Positions 53,063-62,635 of a stretch of DNA of 64,000 nucleotides are shown piece by piece. Numbering within the stretch: the stretch's first letter is position 1; every line of letters begins with the position of its first letter. The stretch is from Lachnospiraceae bacterium (lineage in GTDB: Bacteria; Bacillota; Clostridia; Lachnospirales; Lachnospiraceae): NCBI GenBank assembly GCA_015058015.1, contig SVDM01000013.1:1-64000 (forward strand), given 5' to 3'. The notes under the pieces are model-generated. The model was given only the letters and a program-made list of their open reading frames with translations, was not told the origin of the DNA and made no database searches. The position numbers were made by a program, and so were the translations under genes.

Positions 53063-54610
53063 ATGAGTGTTAATGTTGAGAAGTTAGAGAACAGCATGGC
53101 GAAACTTACCATCGAAGTTCCTTTCGATGAATTTGATAAGGCAGTTGAGAAAGTATACCAGAAGCAGAAGAGCAGAATTACTCTTCCCGGATTCAGAAAG
53201 GGTAAAGCACCCCGTAAGATGATTGAGAAGATGTACGGTGAGGGAGTATTCTATGAAGATGCTGCCAACGACTGCATCAACAAGGCATATTTTGAAGAGA
53301 CCAAGGAGCTGGACCTTCCCATTACTTCACAGCCGGAGATTGAGATTGTTCAGGTTGAAAAGAATAAACCTTTCATCTTTACAGCAACAGTAGCAACCAA
53401 GCCTCCTGTAAAGCTTGGTAAGTATAAGGGCGTAGAGATTGAGAAGCGTGACGGTAAGGCAACCAAGGAAGCAGTTGCCGAGGCTATTAATAAAGAAAGA
53501 GAAAGCAATGCAAGAATCATTGATGTTGACGACAGAGCAGTTAAGGACGGCGATATCGTAAACATCGATTATGAAGGATCCATTGACGGTGTACCTTTTG
53601 ACGGCGGTGCTGCAACAGGTCATCAGCTTACTATCGGATCACATACATTTATTGATACATTCGAAGATCAGCTTATTGGCAAGAAGATCGGTGATGACGT
53701 AGAAGTTAATGTTACATTCCCCAAGGAATATCACGCTGAGGACCTTGCCGGCAAGCCTGCACTTTTCAAAGTTAAGATTAATGCAATTCAGGTTAAGGAA
53801 CTTCCCGAGCTTGATGATGAATTCGCACAGGATGTATCAGAGTTTGATACATTCAAGGAATATGAGGCCGACGTTAAGAAAAAATTAGACGAGCAGGCTG
53901 AAAAAGACGCAAGATATATTAAAGAAAGAGAAGCAGTTGCAGCAGCAGCTGACAATGCAGAGATGGATATTCCGGAACCCATGATCGATACACAGGTTAC
54001 ATACCTTATCGACAACTTCTCAAGAAGACTTATGCAGCAGGGACTTTCCATCGAGCAGTACATGCAGTTTACAGGACTTACTCAGGAAGCTATGAGAGAT
54101 CAGATGAAGCCTGAGGCAGTTAAGAATATCAGAAGCAGACTTACTCTTGAAGCTATCGTTGAGGCTGAGAAGATTGAAGTATCAGATGAGCAGTTCGAGG
54201 AAGAACTTGAGAAGATGGCTACCAACTACGGCATGAAGATCGAGGATCTCAAAGCACAGGTTACACCTGAGGAAGTAAAAGAGATTAAGATGGATCTTGC
54301 TGTTGAGAAGGCTACAGCTTTCCTGTTGGAGAATGCTAAGGAAGTAGCTCCTAAGAAGACTACTAAGAAGGCAGCTGATAAGGAAGAGAAGGCTGAGAAG
54401 AAGACCACAGCTAAGAAGACTACAGCTAAGAAGACCACAACCAAGAAGGCTGCAGAAGATAAAGAAGAGAAGGCCGAGAAGAAGACTACAGCTAAGAAGA
54501 CAACCAAGAAAGCTGCAGAGGACAAAGAAGAGAAGGCCGAGAAGAAGACTACAGCCAAGAAGACCACAACCAAGAAGACTACAACCAAGAAGGCTAAAGA
54601 AGAGGAGTAG
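53063..54610 (+). CDS. tig: Trigger factor with long Lys/Thr/Ala-rich tail
   Basis: A 515-residue ribosome-bound chaperone. The N-terminal ribosome-binding loop is GFRKGKAPRKMIEKMYG (about 44-60). An FKBP-type prolyl isomerase domain follows (about 150-245; DGDIVNIDYEGSIDGVPFDGG), then the helical C-terminal chaperone arms. The usual length is 425-450 residues. Here about 80 extra residues form repeats of KKTTAKK and AAEDKEEKAEKK, resembling histone H1-like tails. The core is complete. The start follows AAGGAGGATAA. First gene of the conserved tig-clpP-clpX-lon-engB series. Confidence 0.93.
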   Translation: MSVNVEKLENSMAKLTIEVPFDEFDKAVEKVYQKQKSRITLPGFRKGKAPRKMIEKMYGEGVFYEDAANDCINKAYFEETKELDLPITSQPEIEIVQVEKNKPFIFTATVATKPPVKLGKYKGVEIEKRDGKATKEAVAEAINKERESNARIIDVDDRAVKDGDIVNIDYEGSIDGVPFDGGAATGHQLTIGSHTFIDTFEDQLIGKKIGDDVEVNVTFPKEYHAEDLAGKPALFKVKINAIQVKELPELDDEFAQDVSEFDTFKEYEADVKKKLDEQAEKDARYIKEREAVAAAADNAEMDIPEPMIDTQVTYLIDNFSRRLMQQGLSIEQYMQFTGLTQEAMRDQMKPEAVKNIRSRLTLEAIVEAEKIEVSDEQFEEELEKMATNYGMKIEDLKAQVTPEEVKEIKMDLAVEKATAFLLENAKEVAPKKTTKKAADKEEKAEKKTTAKKTTAKKTTTKKAAEDKEEKAEKKTTAKKTTKKAAEDKEEKAEKKTTAKKTTTKKTTTKKAKEEE

Positions 54611-54640
54611 TCAATCAATATACGTTATGGAGGGGATAAA

Positions 54641-55225
54641 ATGAGTTTAGTACCTTACGTCATTGAGCAAACCAGCAGGGGAGAACGTTCATACGACATT
54701 TATTCAAGACTTTTAAAGGAGCGTATCATTTTCCTCGGAGAAGAGGTTAATGAGACAACTGCCAGCTTAATTGTTGCACAGTTACTTTTCCTTGAGTCGG
54801 AAGATCCCGGTAAGGATATTCATTTATATATCAACAGCCCGGGTGGTGTGGTATCTGCGGGACTTGCTATTTACGATACCATGAACTACATCAAGTGTGA
54901 TGTTTCCACAATTTGTATCGGACTTGCCGCAAGTATGGGAGCATTCCTTCTTGCAGGTGGTGCCAAGGGTAAGAGATTTGCTCTTCCCAATGCGGAGATT
55001 ATGATTCATCAGCCCTCCGGCGGCGCTAAGGGTCAGGCAACCGATATTAAGATTGTTGCAGATAATATCTTAAAGACCAAGAAGAGATTAAACGAGATTC
55101 TCGCAGCCAATACAGGTCAGCCCCTTGAGACAATAGAGGTTGATACAGAAAGAGATAATTACATGAGCGCAGAAGAAGCTAAGGCATACGGCCTTATTGA
55201 CAGCGTTATCTCCAGTAGACAGTAA
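54641..55225 (+). CDS. clpP: ATP-dependent Clp protease proteolytic subunit
   Basis: A 194-residue serine protease that forms the double heptameric chamber. Catalytic Ser is in [11 protein letters not shown] (near 98), His in MIHQPSGG (near 123), and Asp in [14 protein letters not shown] (near 172). It works with ClpX encoded next. GGAGGGG precedes the ATG, 30 nt after tig. Confidence 0.96.
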   Translation: MSLVPYVIEQTSRGERSYDIYSRLLKERIIFLGEEVNETTASLIVAQLLFLESEDPGKDIHLYINSPGGVVSAGLAIYDTMNYIKCDVSTICIGLAASMGAFLLAGGAKGKRFALPNAEIMIHQPSGGAKGQATDIKIVADNILKTKKRLNEILAANTGQPLETIEVDTERDNYMSAEEAKAYGLIDSVISSRQ

Positions 55226-55263
55226 TTATCCCACCCTACGATGTTAGACAGGAGTGATAGGAC

Positions 55264-56562
55264 ATGGCAGGAAGATCAGACGATAAAGTAAGATGCTCCT
55301 TTTGCAACAAGACACAGGACCAGGTTAAGAAACTGATTGCCGGCCCCAACGGAGCATATATCTGCGATGAGTGCATTGAGATTTGTTCAGAGATAATTGA
55401 AGAAGAGTATGAGGATATGCCTGTCTCCGATATGGAGATTAACCTTCTCAAGCCTGAAGAGATTAAAGCATTCCTTGACGATTATGTTATCGGACAGGAA
55501 AAAGCCAAGAAGACTTTATCCGTTGCAGTATACAATCATTACAAGAGAATAACCGCGGAGAACGATCTGGATGTGGAACTCCAAAAGAGTAATATCCTTC
55601 TTTTGGGACCCACGGGTTCAGGTAAGACATTACTTGCTCAGACCTTAGCCAGAATTTTGAATGTTCCCTTTGCCATTGCCGACGCTACTGCTCTTACAGA
55701 AGCAGGTTATGTAGGTGAAGACGTTGAGAATATCCTGCTTAAGGTTATTCAGGCAGCTGACTATGATGTTCAGCGAGCTGAGTACGGAATCATATACATC
55801 GACGAGATTGATAAGATTACTCGTAAGTCAGAGAATGTATCAATTACAAGAGACGTATCCGGTGAGGGTGTTCAGCAGGCCCTTCTGAAGATCTTAGAAG
55901 GTACCGTTGCATCAGTTCCGCCTCAGGGTGGAAGAAAGCACCCCCATCAGGAGCTTATCCAGATAGATACAACCAATATCCTCTTCATCTGCGGTGGTGC
56001 ATTTGAAGGATTGGATAAGATTATTGAGGCAAGAATGGACCAGAAGTCCATCGGATTTAATGCCGAGATTGCAGGTAAGAGCGAGACTAATGTAGGTGAA
56101 GTATTAGACCAGGCATTGCCTAAGGACTTCGTTAAGTTCGGACTTATACCGGAGTTTATCGGACGTGTTCCTGTTACGGCTTCACTGAATGAACTTGACA
56201 AGGAGGCCCTGGTTCGCATCCTTAAAGAGCCTAAGAACTCCCTTGTTAAGCAGTATAAGAAGTTGTTCGAGCTTGACGGTGTAAGACTCAAATTTGAGGA
56301 CGATGCCTTAGATGCCATAGCTGACAAGGCACTGGATCGTAAGACCGGAGCAAGAGGACTTCGTTCAATAATTGAAGAAGTTATGATGGACCTTATGTAT
56401 CGGGTTCCTTCAGATGATACTATTACAGAATGTATCATCACTAAGGCTTCCGTAGAAGGCGATAACGAACCTGTTATCGTATACAACACCGACGGACCTA
56501 TTAAGAAGATGAGCTCGAAACGTAAGATTGTACCCAAATCAACAAGAGGCGAAAGTGCATAA
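55264..56562 (+). CDS. clpX: Clp protease ATP-binding subunit ClpX
   Basis: A 432-residue AAA+ unfoldase. The N-terminal zinc-binding domain has CSFC and CDEC. Walker A is GPTGSGKT, Walker [11 protein letters not shown], and the pore loop is in GYVGEDVE. The IGF-type loop for ClpP docking reads as KSIGFNAE. It feeds substrates to ClpP. The ribosome site is CAGGAGTG. A GC-rich hairpin (GGGGCCG/CGGCTCC, 56565-56590) lies before lon. Confidence 0.96.
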   Translation: MAGRSDDKVRCSFCNKTQDQVKKLIAGPNGAYICDECIEICSEIIEEEYEDMPVSDMEINLLKPEEIKAFLDDYVIGQEKAKKTLSVAVYNHYKRITAENDLDVELQKSNILLLGPTGSGKTLLAQTLARILNVPFAIADATALTEAGYVGEDVENILLKVIQAADYDVQRAEYGIIYIDEIDKITRKSENVSITRDVSGEGVQQALLKILEGTVASVPPQGGRKHPHQELIQIDTTNILFICGGAFEGLDKIIEARMDQKSIGFNAEIAGKSETNVGEVLDQALPKDFVKFGLIPEFIGRVPVTASLNELDKEALVRILKEPKNSLVKQYKKLFELDGVRLKFEDDALDAIADKALDRKTGARGLRSIIEEVMMDLMYRVPSDDTITECIITKASVEGDNEPVIVYNTDGPIKKMSSKRKIVPKSTRGESA

Positions 56563-56618
56563 GCGGGGCCGGGGTCGTGTAAGCGGCTCCGGTCATATGT
56601 TTTTAAGGAGGATACTAA

Positions 56619-58943
56619 GTGAAGAACGATAGATTTATTCCTACAGTTGCATTACGCGGAATTACCATATTGCCCGATATGGTATTGCATTTTGATATCA
56701 GCAGACCCAAGTCCATCCACGCTGTGGAGGAAGCTATGAAGGGAGACCAGATGATATTTATGGTCACCCAGAAAGACATAGAGGTTGAGGATCCGGGAAG
56801 AGACGGATTATATGATATAGGAGTCATTGCAGAGATTAAGCAGATTATGAGACTCCCCAACAATATTATAAGAGTTTACGTTAAGGGTGAAGACAGAGCC
56901 AGACTTGAAGAACTCTTAGAGGAGGATGATTATCTAAAGGCCCGTATTGAGCCCATTGATGCCTTTGCGGATGAACTGGAGTTGACGGAAGATGAGCTTT
57001 CTGCCATGGCCAGAATTATTCGTGAGCTTCTCTATCAGTATGCCAAGGTTAATCCAAAACTGTCCAAGGAAGTTGTGAGACAGGCGGGGGATATCCTTCA
57101 TCTGGGAGCTTTGATTGATTACATCATCAACAATATACCCCTCTTCTATGCCGAGAAGCAGCAGCTTCTTGAGGCTGTGGATCTGCGGGAGAGATACACT
57201 CTGCTAAGCGATATGCTAAGCCGTGAGATTAATATATCCGGTATAGTTACCAATCTTCAAAAAGAGGTTAAAGACCGGGTTGATAAGAACCAGAAGGAAT
57301 ATGTACTTCGTGAGCAGCTCAAAGTAATAAGGGAAGAGCTGGGTGAGGACGATAGGTTCTCTGATGCGGATACATTTCTTGAAGAAGTAAAGAAGATTAA
57401 AGCCGGCAAGGAAGTTAAGGACAAGATTACCAAGGAAATCACCAGGTTGAAGTCCTTATCCCCTAATTCTTCCGAGTTCGCGGTTTTACGTAATTATATT
57501 GAGACCTTGATTGAACTTCCCTGGGATAAGGCATCCAAGGACAACAAGGATACCAAGAATGCCATGAAGATATTGGATGAGGACCACTACGGTCTTGAGA
57601 AGGTTAAGGAGCGTGTGGTTGAATTCCTGGCTGTTCGTAACCTTACCAAGAAGGGAGATGGCCCCATTATCTGTCTTGTCGGACCTCCGGGAACCGGTAA
57701 GACTTCCATAGCCAAGTCTGTTGCCAGGGCCTTGGGTAAGAAGTACGCAAGAATCTCCTTGGGCGGTGTAAGGGACGAGGCAGAAATCCGCGGTCACAGA
57801 AAGACTTACGTGGGTGCTATGCCGGGTCGTATTGTATACGCCCTAAAGAGCGCGGGATACAAGAATCCGTTGATTTTGCTTGATGAGATTGATAAATCCA
57901 GCGGTGACCATAAAGGAGATACGGCATCTGCCTTGCTTGAGGTTCTTGATTCCGAGCAAAACAGTAAGTTTAGAGACCATTATATCGAGATTCCCATCGA
58001 TCTCTCAGAGGTATTGTTTATTGCTACTGCCAACTCTATGCAGGGCATTCCGGCACCCCTTCTTGACCGTATGGAGATTATCGAGGTTAGTTCTTATACA
58101 GAAAATGAGAAAGTGCATATTGCCAAAGAGCATCTCATCAGAAAACAGATGGAGAAGAACGGCTTAAAGGAGAAGCAGCTCTATATAAGCAATAATGCTT
58201 TGGAGATGATTATCCGGGGTTATACCAGAGAGGCCGGTGTTCGTAATCTTGAGAGAAAGATTGCCGCAATATGCCGTAAGGCTGCCAAGGCTGTATGGGA
58301 AGACAAGAAGAAGGTTATTAAGATTACAGCAAGTAATCTTGAGCAATACTTAGGAAAGCCCAGATACACCCTTAATGAAGCCAATGAGAAGCCGGATGTG
58401 GGTGTTGTAAGAGGTCTTGCATGGACAAGTGTAGGTGGAGATACACTTGAGATTGAAGTAAATATTCTTCCCGGAAAGGGTGAGTTCCTCCTTACAGGCC
58501 AGCTTGGCGATGTAATGAAGGAGTCTGCCCAGGCGGGTATCAGCTTTATCCGTTCCGTGGCTGATAAGTATAAGATTAAGAAAGAGTTCTTTAAAGAGAA
58601 CGATATTCATATTCATATTCCAGAGGGAGCTGTGCCAAAAGATGGTCCTTCTGCGGGTATCACTATGGCTACGGCTATGCTTTCTGCCATAACAGGCAAG
58701 AAGGTACGTAGCGATGTGGCTATGACAGGAGAGATTACCCTTAGAGGAAGGGTTCTTCCCATAGGAGGTCTTAAAGAGAAGACCTTAGCTGCCAAGTCAG
58801 CAGGTATTAAGACTATCATTGTACCAGTGAAGAATCGAAGAGATATTGAAGAGATGTCTAAGGAGATCACCGACGGTTTAGAGATTGTTTACGCTGAAAC
58901 CATGGATGATGTAATTAAGACCGCTTTTGTAAAGGGTAGATAG
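56619..58943 (+). CDS. lon: ATP-dependent protease Lon
   Basis: A 774-residue LonA protease. The N-terminal substrate domain covers about 1-200 and is followed by AAA+ with Walker A GPPGTGKTS and Walker B ILLDEIDK. The C-terminal protease has Ser about 678 (KDGPSAGI) and Lys about 722 (LKEKTLAAK). It starts with GTG at 56619, with AAGGAGG 7 nt upstream. Length is normal. It is a soluble LonA, not the membrane LonB type. It is two bases from engB. Confidence 0.95.
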   Translation: MKNDRFIPTVALRGITILPDMVLHFDISRPKSIHAVEEAMKGDQMIFMVTQKDIEVEDPGRDGLYDIGVIAEIKQIMRLPNNIIRVYVKGEDRARLEELLEEDDYLKARIEPIDAFADELELTEDELSAMARIIRELLYQYAKVNPKLSKEVVRQAGDILHLGALIDYIINNIPLFYAEKQQLLEAVDLRERYTLLSDMLSREINISGIVTNLQKEVKDRVDKNQKEYVLREQLKVIREELGEDDRFSDADTFLEEVKKIKAGKEVKDKITKEITRLKSLSPNSSEFAVLRNYIETLIELPWDKASKDNKDTKNAMKILDEDHYGLEKVKERVVEFLAVRNLTKKGDGPIICLVGPPGTGKTSIAKSVARALGKKYARISLGGVRDEAEIRGHRKTYVGAMPGRIVYALKSAGYKNPLILLDEIDKSSGDHKGDTASALLEVLDSEQNSKFRDHYIEIPIDLSEVLFIATANSMQGIPAPLLDRMEIIEVSSYTENEKVHIAKEHLIRKQMEKNGLKEKQLYISNNALEMIIRGYTREAGVRNLERKIAAICRKAAKAVWEDKKKVIKITASNLEQYLGKPRYTLNEANEKPDVGVVRGLAWTSVGGDTLEIEVNILPGKGEFLLTGQLGDVMKESAQAGISFIRSVADKYKIKKEFFKENDIHIHIPEGAVPKDGPSAGITMATAMLSAITGKKVRSDVAMTGEITLRGRVLPIGGLKEKTLAAKSAGIKTIIVPVKNRRDIEEMSKEITDGLEIVYAETMDDVIKTAFVKGR

Positions 58944-58945
58944 TT

Positions 58946-59533
58946 ATGGTTATTAAGAATGTTAACTTGGAAATAGTATGCGGTGTTACCAGCACAATAC
59001 CGGAGACGGACAAGCCGGAGGTGGCATTTGCAGGGAAATCTAATGTAGGGAAGTCGTCCCTTATCAATGCCCTGATGAACCGTAAATCTCTGGCCAGAAC
59101 CTCCGCTCAGCCGGGTAAGACCCAGACTATTAATTTCTACAATATCAATGACGCAATGTACCTGGTGGATTTGCCGGGATATGGTTATGCCAAGGTGTCT
59201 CAGTCTGAGAAAGAGAAATGGGGGAAGCTTATTGAGCGTTACCTTAAGAATTCCGGGAATCTGAAGGCTGTGTTCCTCCTGGTGGATATTCGCCATGACC
59301 CCGGGGCTAATGATAAGCAGATGTATGAGTGGATTACCTATAACGGATACAAGCCTATTATCATTGCCACGAAGCTGGATAAGATTAAGCGCAGCCAGGT
59401 TCAAAAGCAACTCAAAGCCATACGTGTAGGGCTGGGGCTGGAGAAGGATTCGGTACTGATTCCTTTTTCTGCCGAGACCAAGCAGGGAAGAGAAGAGATA
59501 TGGGAGTTGATGGATTCCCTTTGCAGCGATTAA
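58946..59533 (+). CDS. engB: Ribosome-biogenesis GTPase EngB (YsxC/YihA)
   Basis: A 195-residue TRAFAC GTPase needed for 50S assembly in bacteria. Walker A is GKSNVGKSS, G3 is DLPGYG, and G4 is TKLDK. It follows lon directly, as in many Firmicutes. A weak AAAGGGTAGATAG site inside the lon end serves the ATG, so it is probably translated by coupling. Confidence 0.94.
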   Translation: MVIKNVNLEIVCGVTSTIPETDKPEVAFAGKSNVGKSSLINALMNRKSLARTSAQPGKTQTINFYNINDAMYLVDLPGYGYAKVSQSEKEKWGKLIERYLKNSGNLKAVFLLVDIRHDPGANDKQMYEWITYNGYKPIIIATKLDKIKRSQVQKQLKAIRVGLGLEKDSVLIPFSAETKQGREEIWELMDSLCSD

Positions 59534-59561
59534 AAAGAGAGAGTCATGTGACTCTCTCTTT
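59534..59561. terminator. Bidirectional terminator after engB
   Basis: AAAGAGAGAGTCA (59534-59546) and TGACTCTCTCTTT (59549-59561) form a perfect 13-bp stem with a minimal loop. A- and T-runs at both ends can serve both convergent genes. Confidence 0.87.
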
Positions 59562-59566
59562 AATAA

Positions 59567-60082
59567 TTACATCTCTTTTAAAGTCTTCTCGCCCATCTCT
59601 TTAATATCGTCTTCTAAGACTGCAAATACGATGTTCATCTCATAATCGGAATTCTCTTTCAGGAAGTTCTTGCAAGCTCTAATGGCTACCTGCCATGCCT
59701 GATCCTTGGGATATCCGAAGATTCCTGCCGAGATAAGGGGAAAACCTATAGAATGAAGTCCATTGGATTTGGCCAGTGTCAAAGACTGGGTATAAGCACT
59801 GTAGAGTGTTTGTGCTTCATTATTATTGCCGAAGGACCAACGTGGTCCAACCGCATGGATTACGTACTTCGCAGGAAGCTTAAATCCCGGAGTGATGACC
59901 GCCGAGCCCTCGTCACAGTGACCAATTTCTCTGCAAGCCTTTGTCATTTCAGTGCGACCGGCATCCGCAAATATGTACCCACATACACCGCCGCCCTCTA
60001 AGAGCCCGCTGTTTGCCGCATTTACAACTGCGTCAGTGTCCAACTTAGTGATGCCCATTTTTCTTACTTCAATTGAACTCAT
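59567..60082 (-). CDS. Macro-domain protein (ADP-ribose derivative hydrolase)
   Basis: A 171-residue single macro domain. VNAANSGLLEGGGVCG and the loop LISAGIFGYP form the ADP-ribose pocket, as in YmdB/TmrA-type O-acetyl-ADP-ribose deacetylases. ATG 60082 follows AAGGAGG. It may remove ADP-ribose marks or act on O-acetyl-ADP-ribose. No sirtuin or ADP-ribosyltransferase is next to it. Confidence 0.88.
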   Translation of the reverse strand: MSSIEVRKMGITKLDTDAVVNAANSGLLEGGGVCGYIFADAGRTEMTKACREIGHCDEGSAVITPGFKLPAKYVIHAVGPRWSFGNNNEAQTLYSAYTQSLTLAKSNGLHSIGFPLISAGIFGYPKDQAWQVAIRACKNFLKENSDYEMNIVFAVLEDDIKEMGEKTLKEM

Positions 60083-60172
60083 ATTCAATCCTCCTTAGTG
60101 TGAATCATTCTTTTCTAGTATAGCTTCTAGAGGATTGTCCTTCAAGTACTATTGAACTAATTATAATTAGGT

Positions 60173-60787
60173 TTACAGAACTGATACTATCCACCTGTCA
60201 AGGAATTCCATTTGCTCGTCAGTATGGAACCAGTGCTCCCCACCTTCCATCACCGTCAGACCCGCGCCCTGCGCCTGTACAAAGTCGTCAATTGTATCTC
60301 GTGACTGCAGGTTATCAAGGCTACCGTAGAGGATTTCTGTGGGGGTATTCCAGATTATAGGATTGCTCCGCACATACTGAAGGTACTCCCAGGATAGATC
60401 ATCACCGAAATCTACGGGGATAATTCCTTTTTCTTTAAGGGTAGCTTCATCGGTTCCGGCCCATCTTATCATGTCCATAATAAGAGCTTCCATGCTTACT
60501 ATAGGGGATATAAAGAAGGCCCGGTTTATGTAACGGTCCGGTCCGGCGCACATGGAGAAGTAGGCCCCTATGCTTTGAGCCACAAGTGTTATCTTCTCAT
60601 AGCTCTTGTATTTTTCTTCAATCATGGCAGCAAACTCTTTCTTTGCATCCCATGGATTCTCGGACTTGTAATCAAAGCCGTACATGTCGGCATCCGGAAA
60701 GAACTTTTTGAAGTGGTCTGCTTCGCTTATATTTCCTCCTTTGCCGTGTACATATATAACTAATTCTTTCACTTTTTTCTCTCCCAT
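60173..60787 (-). CDS. Alpha/beta hydrolase
   Basis: A 204-residue small alpha/beta hydrolase. IYVHGKGG forms the oxyanion region; the nucleophile Ser is in AQSIGAY (nucleophile elbow with Ala for the first Gly), and the His is in GGEHWF. The family includes esterases and BioH-like enzymes; the substrate is unknown. The start overlaps the acetyltransferase end. ATG 60787 is listed; GTG 60772, with GGGAGA upstream, is an equal alternative. Confidence 0.75.
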   Translation of the reverse strand: MGEKKVKELVIYVHGKGGNISEADHFKKFFPDADMYGFDYKSENPWDAKKEFAAMIEEKYKSYEKITLVAQSIGAYFSMCAGPDRYINRAFFISPIVSMEALIMDMIRWAGTDEATLKEKGIIPVDFGDDLSWEYLQYVRSNPIIWNTPTEILYGSLDNLQSRDTIDDFVQAQGAGLTVMEGGEHWFHTDEQMEFLDRWIVSVL

Positions 60788-61311
60788 TCTTCTTTTGTAA
60801 GTTTGGTAAAGTGCTCTGTTCTAACATCACCCATTAATACACAGGGTTTGTTCTCTTCTGTATGGTGGAAGGTAAAACCGCACTTTTCCTGACAGCGGCG
60901 GGACTTCTCATTACCGTCATAATATCCGCACCACATAGCACTGCATCCCAGATCGCAGAAGACGTGTTCCTGTATTCGGCGCAAAGCCTCGGGAATCAAG
61001 CCCTGTCCCCAGAAAGGCACACCTATCCAGTAGCCCACTTCAATCTCATCCGGCTCTGCCTTTGTATGGGACTGCTCCGGTTTGATAAGACTGATGCTTC
61101 CGATAGCACGATTATCCTCCTTCAGGCAGACAGCGTATACCTCTTCGCCAGATAATACATCCCTTATTATCGCTTTGCTGTTTTCAACGCTGGTGTGAAC
61201 CGGCCAGCCGGCAATAGGGCCAACTTCCGGGTTCTTTGCATATTCATATAAGCTTTCTGCGTCCGACTCTTTCCACGGCCGAAGTATTAATCTCTCTGTT
61301 TCAAATGTCAT
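60769..61311 (-). CDS. GNAT N-acetyltransferase, RimJ/RimL type
   Basis: A 180-residue acetyl-CoA-dependent N-acetyltransferase. ETERLILRPWKESDA opens the fold; GYWIGVPFWGQGLIPEALR is the acetyl-CoA loop. Targets may be ribosomal proteins, peptides or small amines. ATG 61311 is 8 nt after GGAG; the upstream GTG 61320 overlaps that site. It probably forms an operon with the hydrolase downstream. Confidence 0.85.
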   Translation of the reverse strand: MTFETERLILRPWKESDAESLYEYAKNPEVGPIAGWPVHTSVENSKAIIRDVLSGEEVYAVCLKEDNRAIGSISLIKPEQSHTKAEPDEIEVGYWIGVPFWGQGLIPEALRRIQEHVFCDLGCSAMWCGYYDGNEKSRRCQEKCGFTFHHTEENKPCVLMGDVRTEHFTKLTKEEWERKK

Positions 61312-61336
61312 ATCGGTCACTCCTTCTTTTAAACGC

Positions 61337-61906
61337 CTACTCTTTCACTAATTGTTTTCTAATATGACCTATAACAGCCTTGTACATCTTTGGCTTCAAG
61401 GGTACGATTCGGCTCCACATTCGAATGCCTTGATAAACATAGAGAATTACATTGACAATTTCATACACATCCACCTCGTTGAACTCACCCCGTCGGATGC
61501 CGTACTCAATAAGATCCGTCCATTTCTTCTCGCCAATCTTATTAAAGCCTTCCATCATTTCCTTGGAAACCGTGCCTGCATACTCATACATGGCTAGAGA
61601 CAAAGAGTCTTCCGGATGCTTCATCTCATCCTCCATAAGCTTCAGTGCCCGGTCAAGAATCGTCACCGCCGACATTCCTGCCTCCATCTCAGAGTAGAAG
61701 TCCATCTCATCCTTCTCGTTTAGCTTGGCAAGTATAGCTTCAAATAATTCTCCTGTACTCCCGAAGTGACTGTATAAGCCGCCTCTTGAAAGGCCCGTCG
61801 CTTCGCATATATCCTTCATGGTAATAGCATTAAAACCTCGCTCCGCAAACAGGGGATATGAAGCATCAAGTATCATCTCTCTCGTACGTTCTTTCTTAGT
61901 AGTCAT
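61337..61906 (-). CDS. TetR/AcrR-family repressor
   Basis: A 189-residue TetR regulator. The HTH reads TMKDICEATGLSRGGLYSHFGS (about 30-50); the rest is a helical ligand-binding domain. ATG 61906 follows AAAGGAGATG. Its promoter carries two copies of a CGACAC-N2-GTGTCG operator, one within the spacer and one after the -10, so it should repress itself. It may also control the divergent HD gene and the GNAT/hydrolase genes downstream. Confidence 0.87.
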   Translation of the reverse strand: MTTKKERTREMILDASYPLFAERGFNAITMKDICEATGLSRGGLYSHFGSTGELFEAILAKLNEKDEMDFYSEMEAGMSAVTILDRALKLMEDEMKHPEDSLSLAMYEYAGTVSKEMMEGFNKIGEKKWTDLIEYGIRRGEFNEVDVYEIVNVILYVYQGIRMWSRIVPLKPKMYKAVIGHIRKQLVKE

Positions 61907-61921
61907 GGGCACATCTCCTTT

Positions 61922-61971
61922 TCGACACCAGTGTCGATTATGATTATAGACACGAGTGTCGATTTTGTCAA
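61922..61971 (-). promoter_or_regulatory. tetR-type promoter with two operator copies
   Basis: On the minus strand TTGACA (61966-61971), 17 bp, TATAAT (61943-61948). TCGACACCAGTGTCGA (61922-61937) is a perfect dyad; TAGACACGAGTGTCGA (61947-61962) is a near copy. Their centres are 25 bp apart. The second overlaps the spacer and would block polymerase. Confidence 0.85.
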
Positions 61972-62043
61972 GGGGTTTATTAAATGGGATGTTATGTGTT
62001 ATCATTGAAAAGAAATCAAGCGTATAAGAAAGGGATAAAAAGC

Positions 62044-62613
62044 ATGAGTTTAAGTTTGGAAAGAGCTAAGGAGATTAACAAGAACCATATTACAGAGGAG
62101 TCACTTATTATTCATTCCCTGAATGTAAGCTATGCTATGGGAGCTATGGCAGAGCATTTTGGTGAAGACAAAGAGTACTGGGAGGCAATCGGATACTTAC
62201 ATGATTTTGATTATCAAGAGTATCCGGATGAGCATCTTCAACATACCAGGGAACCGCTTCTTGAGGCTGGAGTATCCGAGGAAGATGCCCATGCAATACT
62301 TAGTCACGGTTTTGGTATTGTAAATGATGTTGAGCCGGTTAATAATTTGGAGAAAAGTCTCTTTACCGTAGATGAGCTAACAGGTATTATCCAGGCCTGT
62401 GCAAGGATGCGCCCTAAGGGAATTACTGATCTTGAAGTAAAGAGCTTTATGAAGAAATTCAAAGATAAAAAATTCGCTGCCAAGTGCAACCGCGAGATCA
62501 TCCAAAAAGGATGCGAAATGCTTGGCATGGAAGTAAGAGAAGTGGCTGAAATCTGCATTGAAGGTATGCGTCCTCATGCAGAAGAAATTGGCCTTCTTGG
62601 AACAGAAGGGTAA
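62044..62613 (+). CDS. HD-domain phosphohydrolase-like protein
   Basis: A 189-residue HD-family protein. Metal ligands appear as H in IIHSLNVS and HD in YLHDFDYQEYP (about 57-58), with a further His in ILSHGFG. The family hydrolyses phosphate esters of nucleotides; this small type is often annotated only as HD domain. The ATG has AAAGGG upstream. It is divergent from the TetR gene, whose operators lie about 80 bp upstream. Confidence 0.8.
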   Translation: MSLSLERAKEINKNHITEESLIIHSLNVSYAMGAMAEHFGEDKEYWEAIGYLHDFDYQEYPDEHLQHTREPLLEAGVSEEDAHAILSHGFGIVNDVEPVNNLEKSLFTVDELTGIIQACARMRPKGITDLEVKSFMKKFKDKKFAAKCNREIIQKGCEMLGMEVREVAEICIEGMRPHAEEIGLLGTEG

Positions 62614-62635
62614 TAATAGCACCATTTTGCACTTT

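Noticed and set aside
56565-56600. Terminator between clpX and lon
   Set aside because: The hairpin GGGGCCG/CGGCTCC is followed by only a short T-run and then at once by the lon ribosome site. Read-through is likely, so I kept it as a note under clpX.
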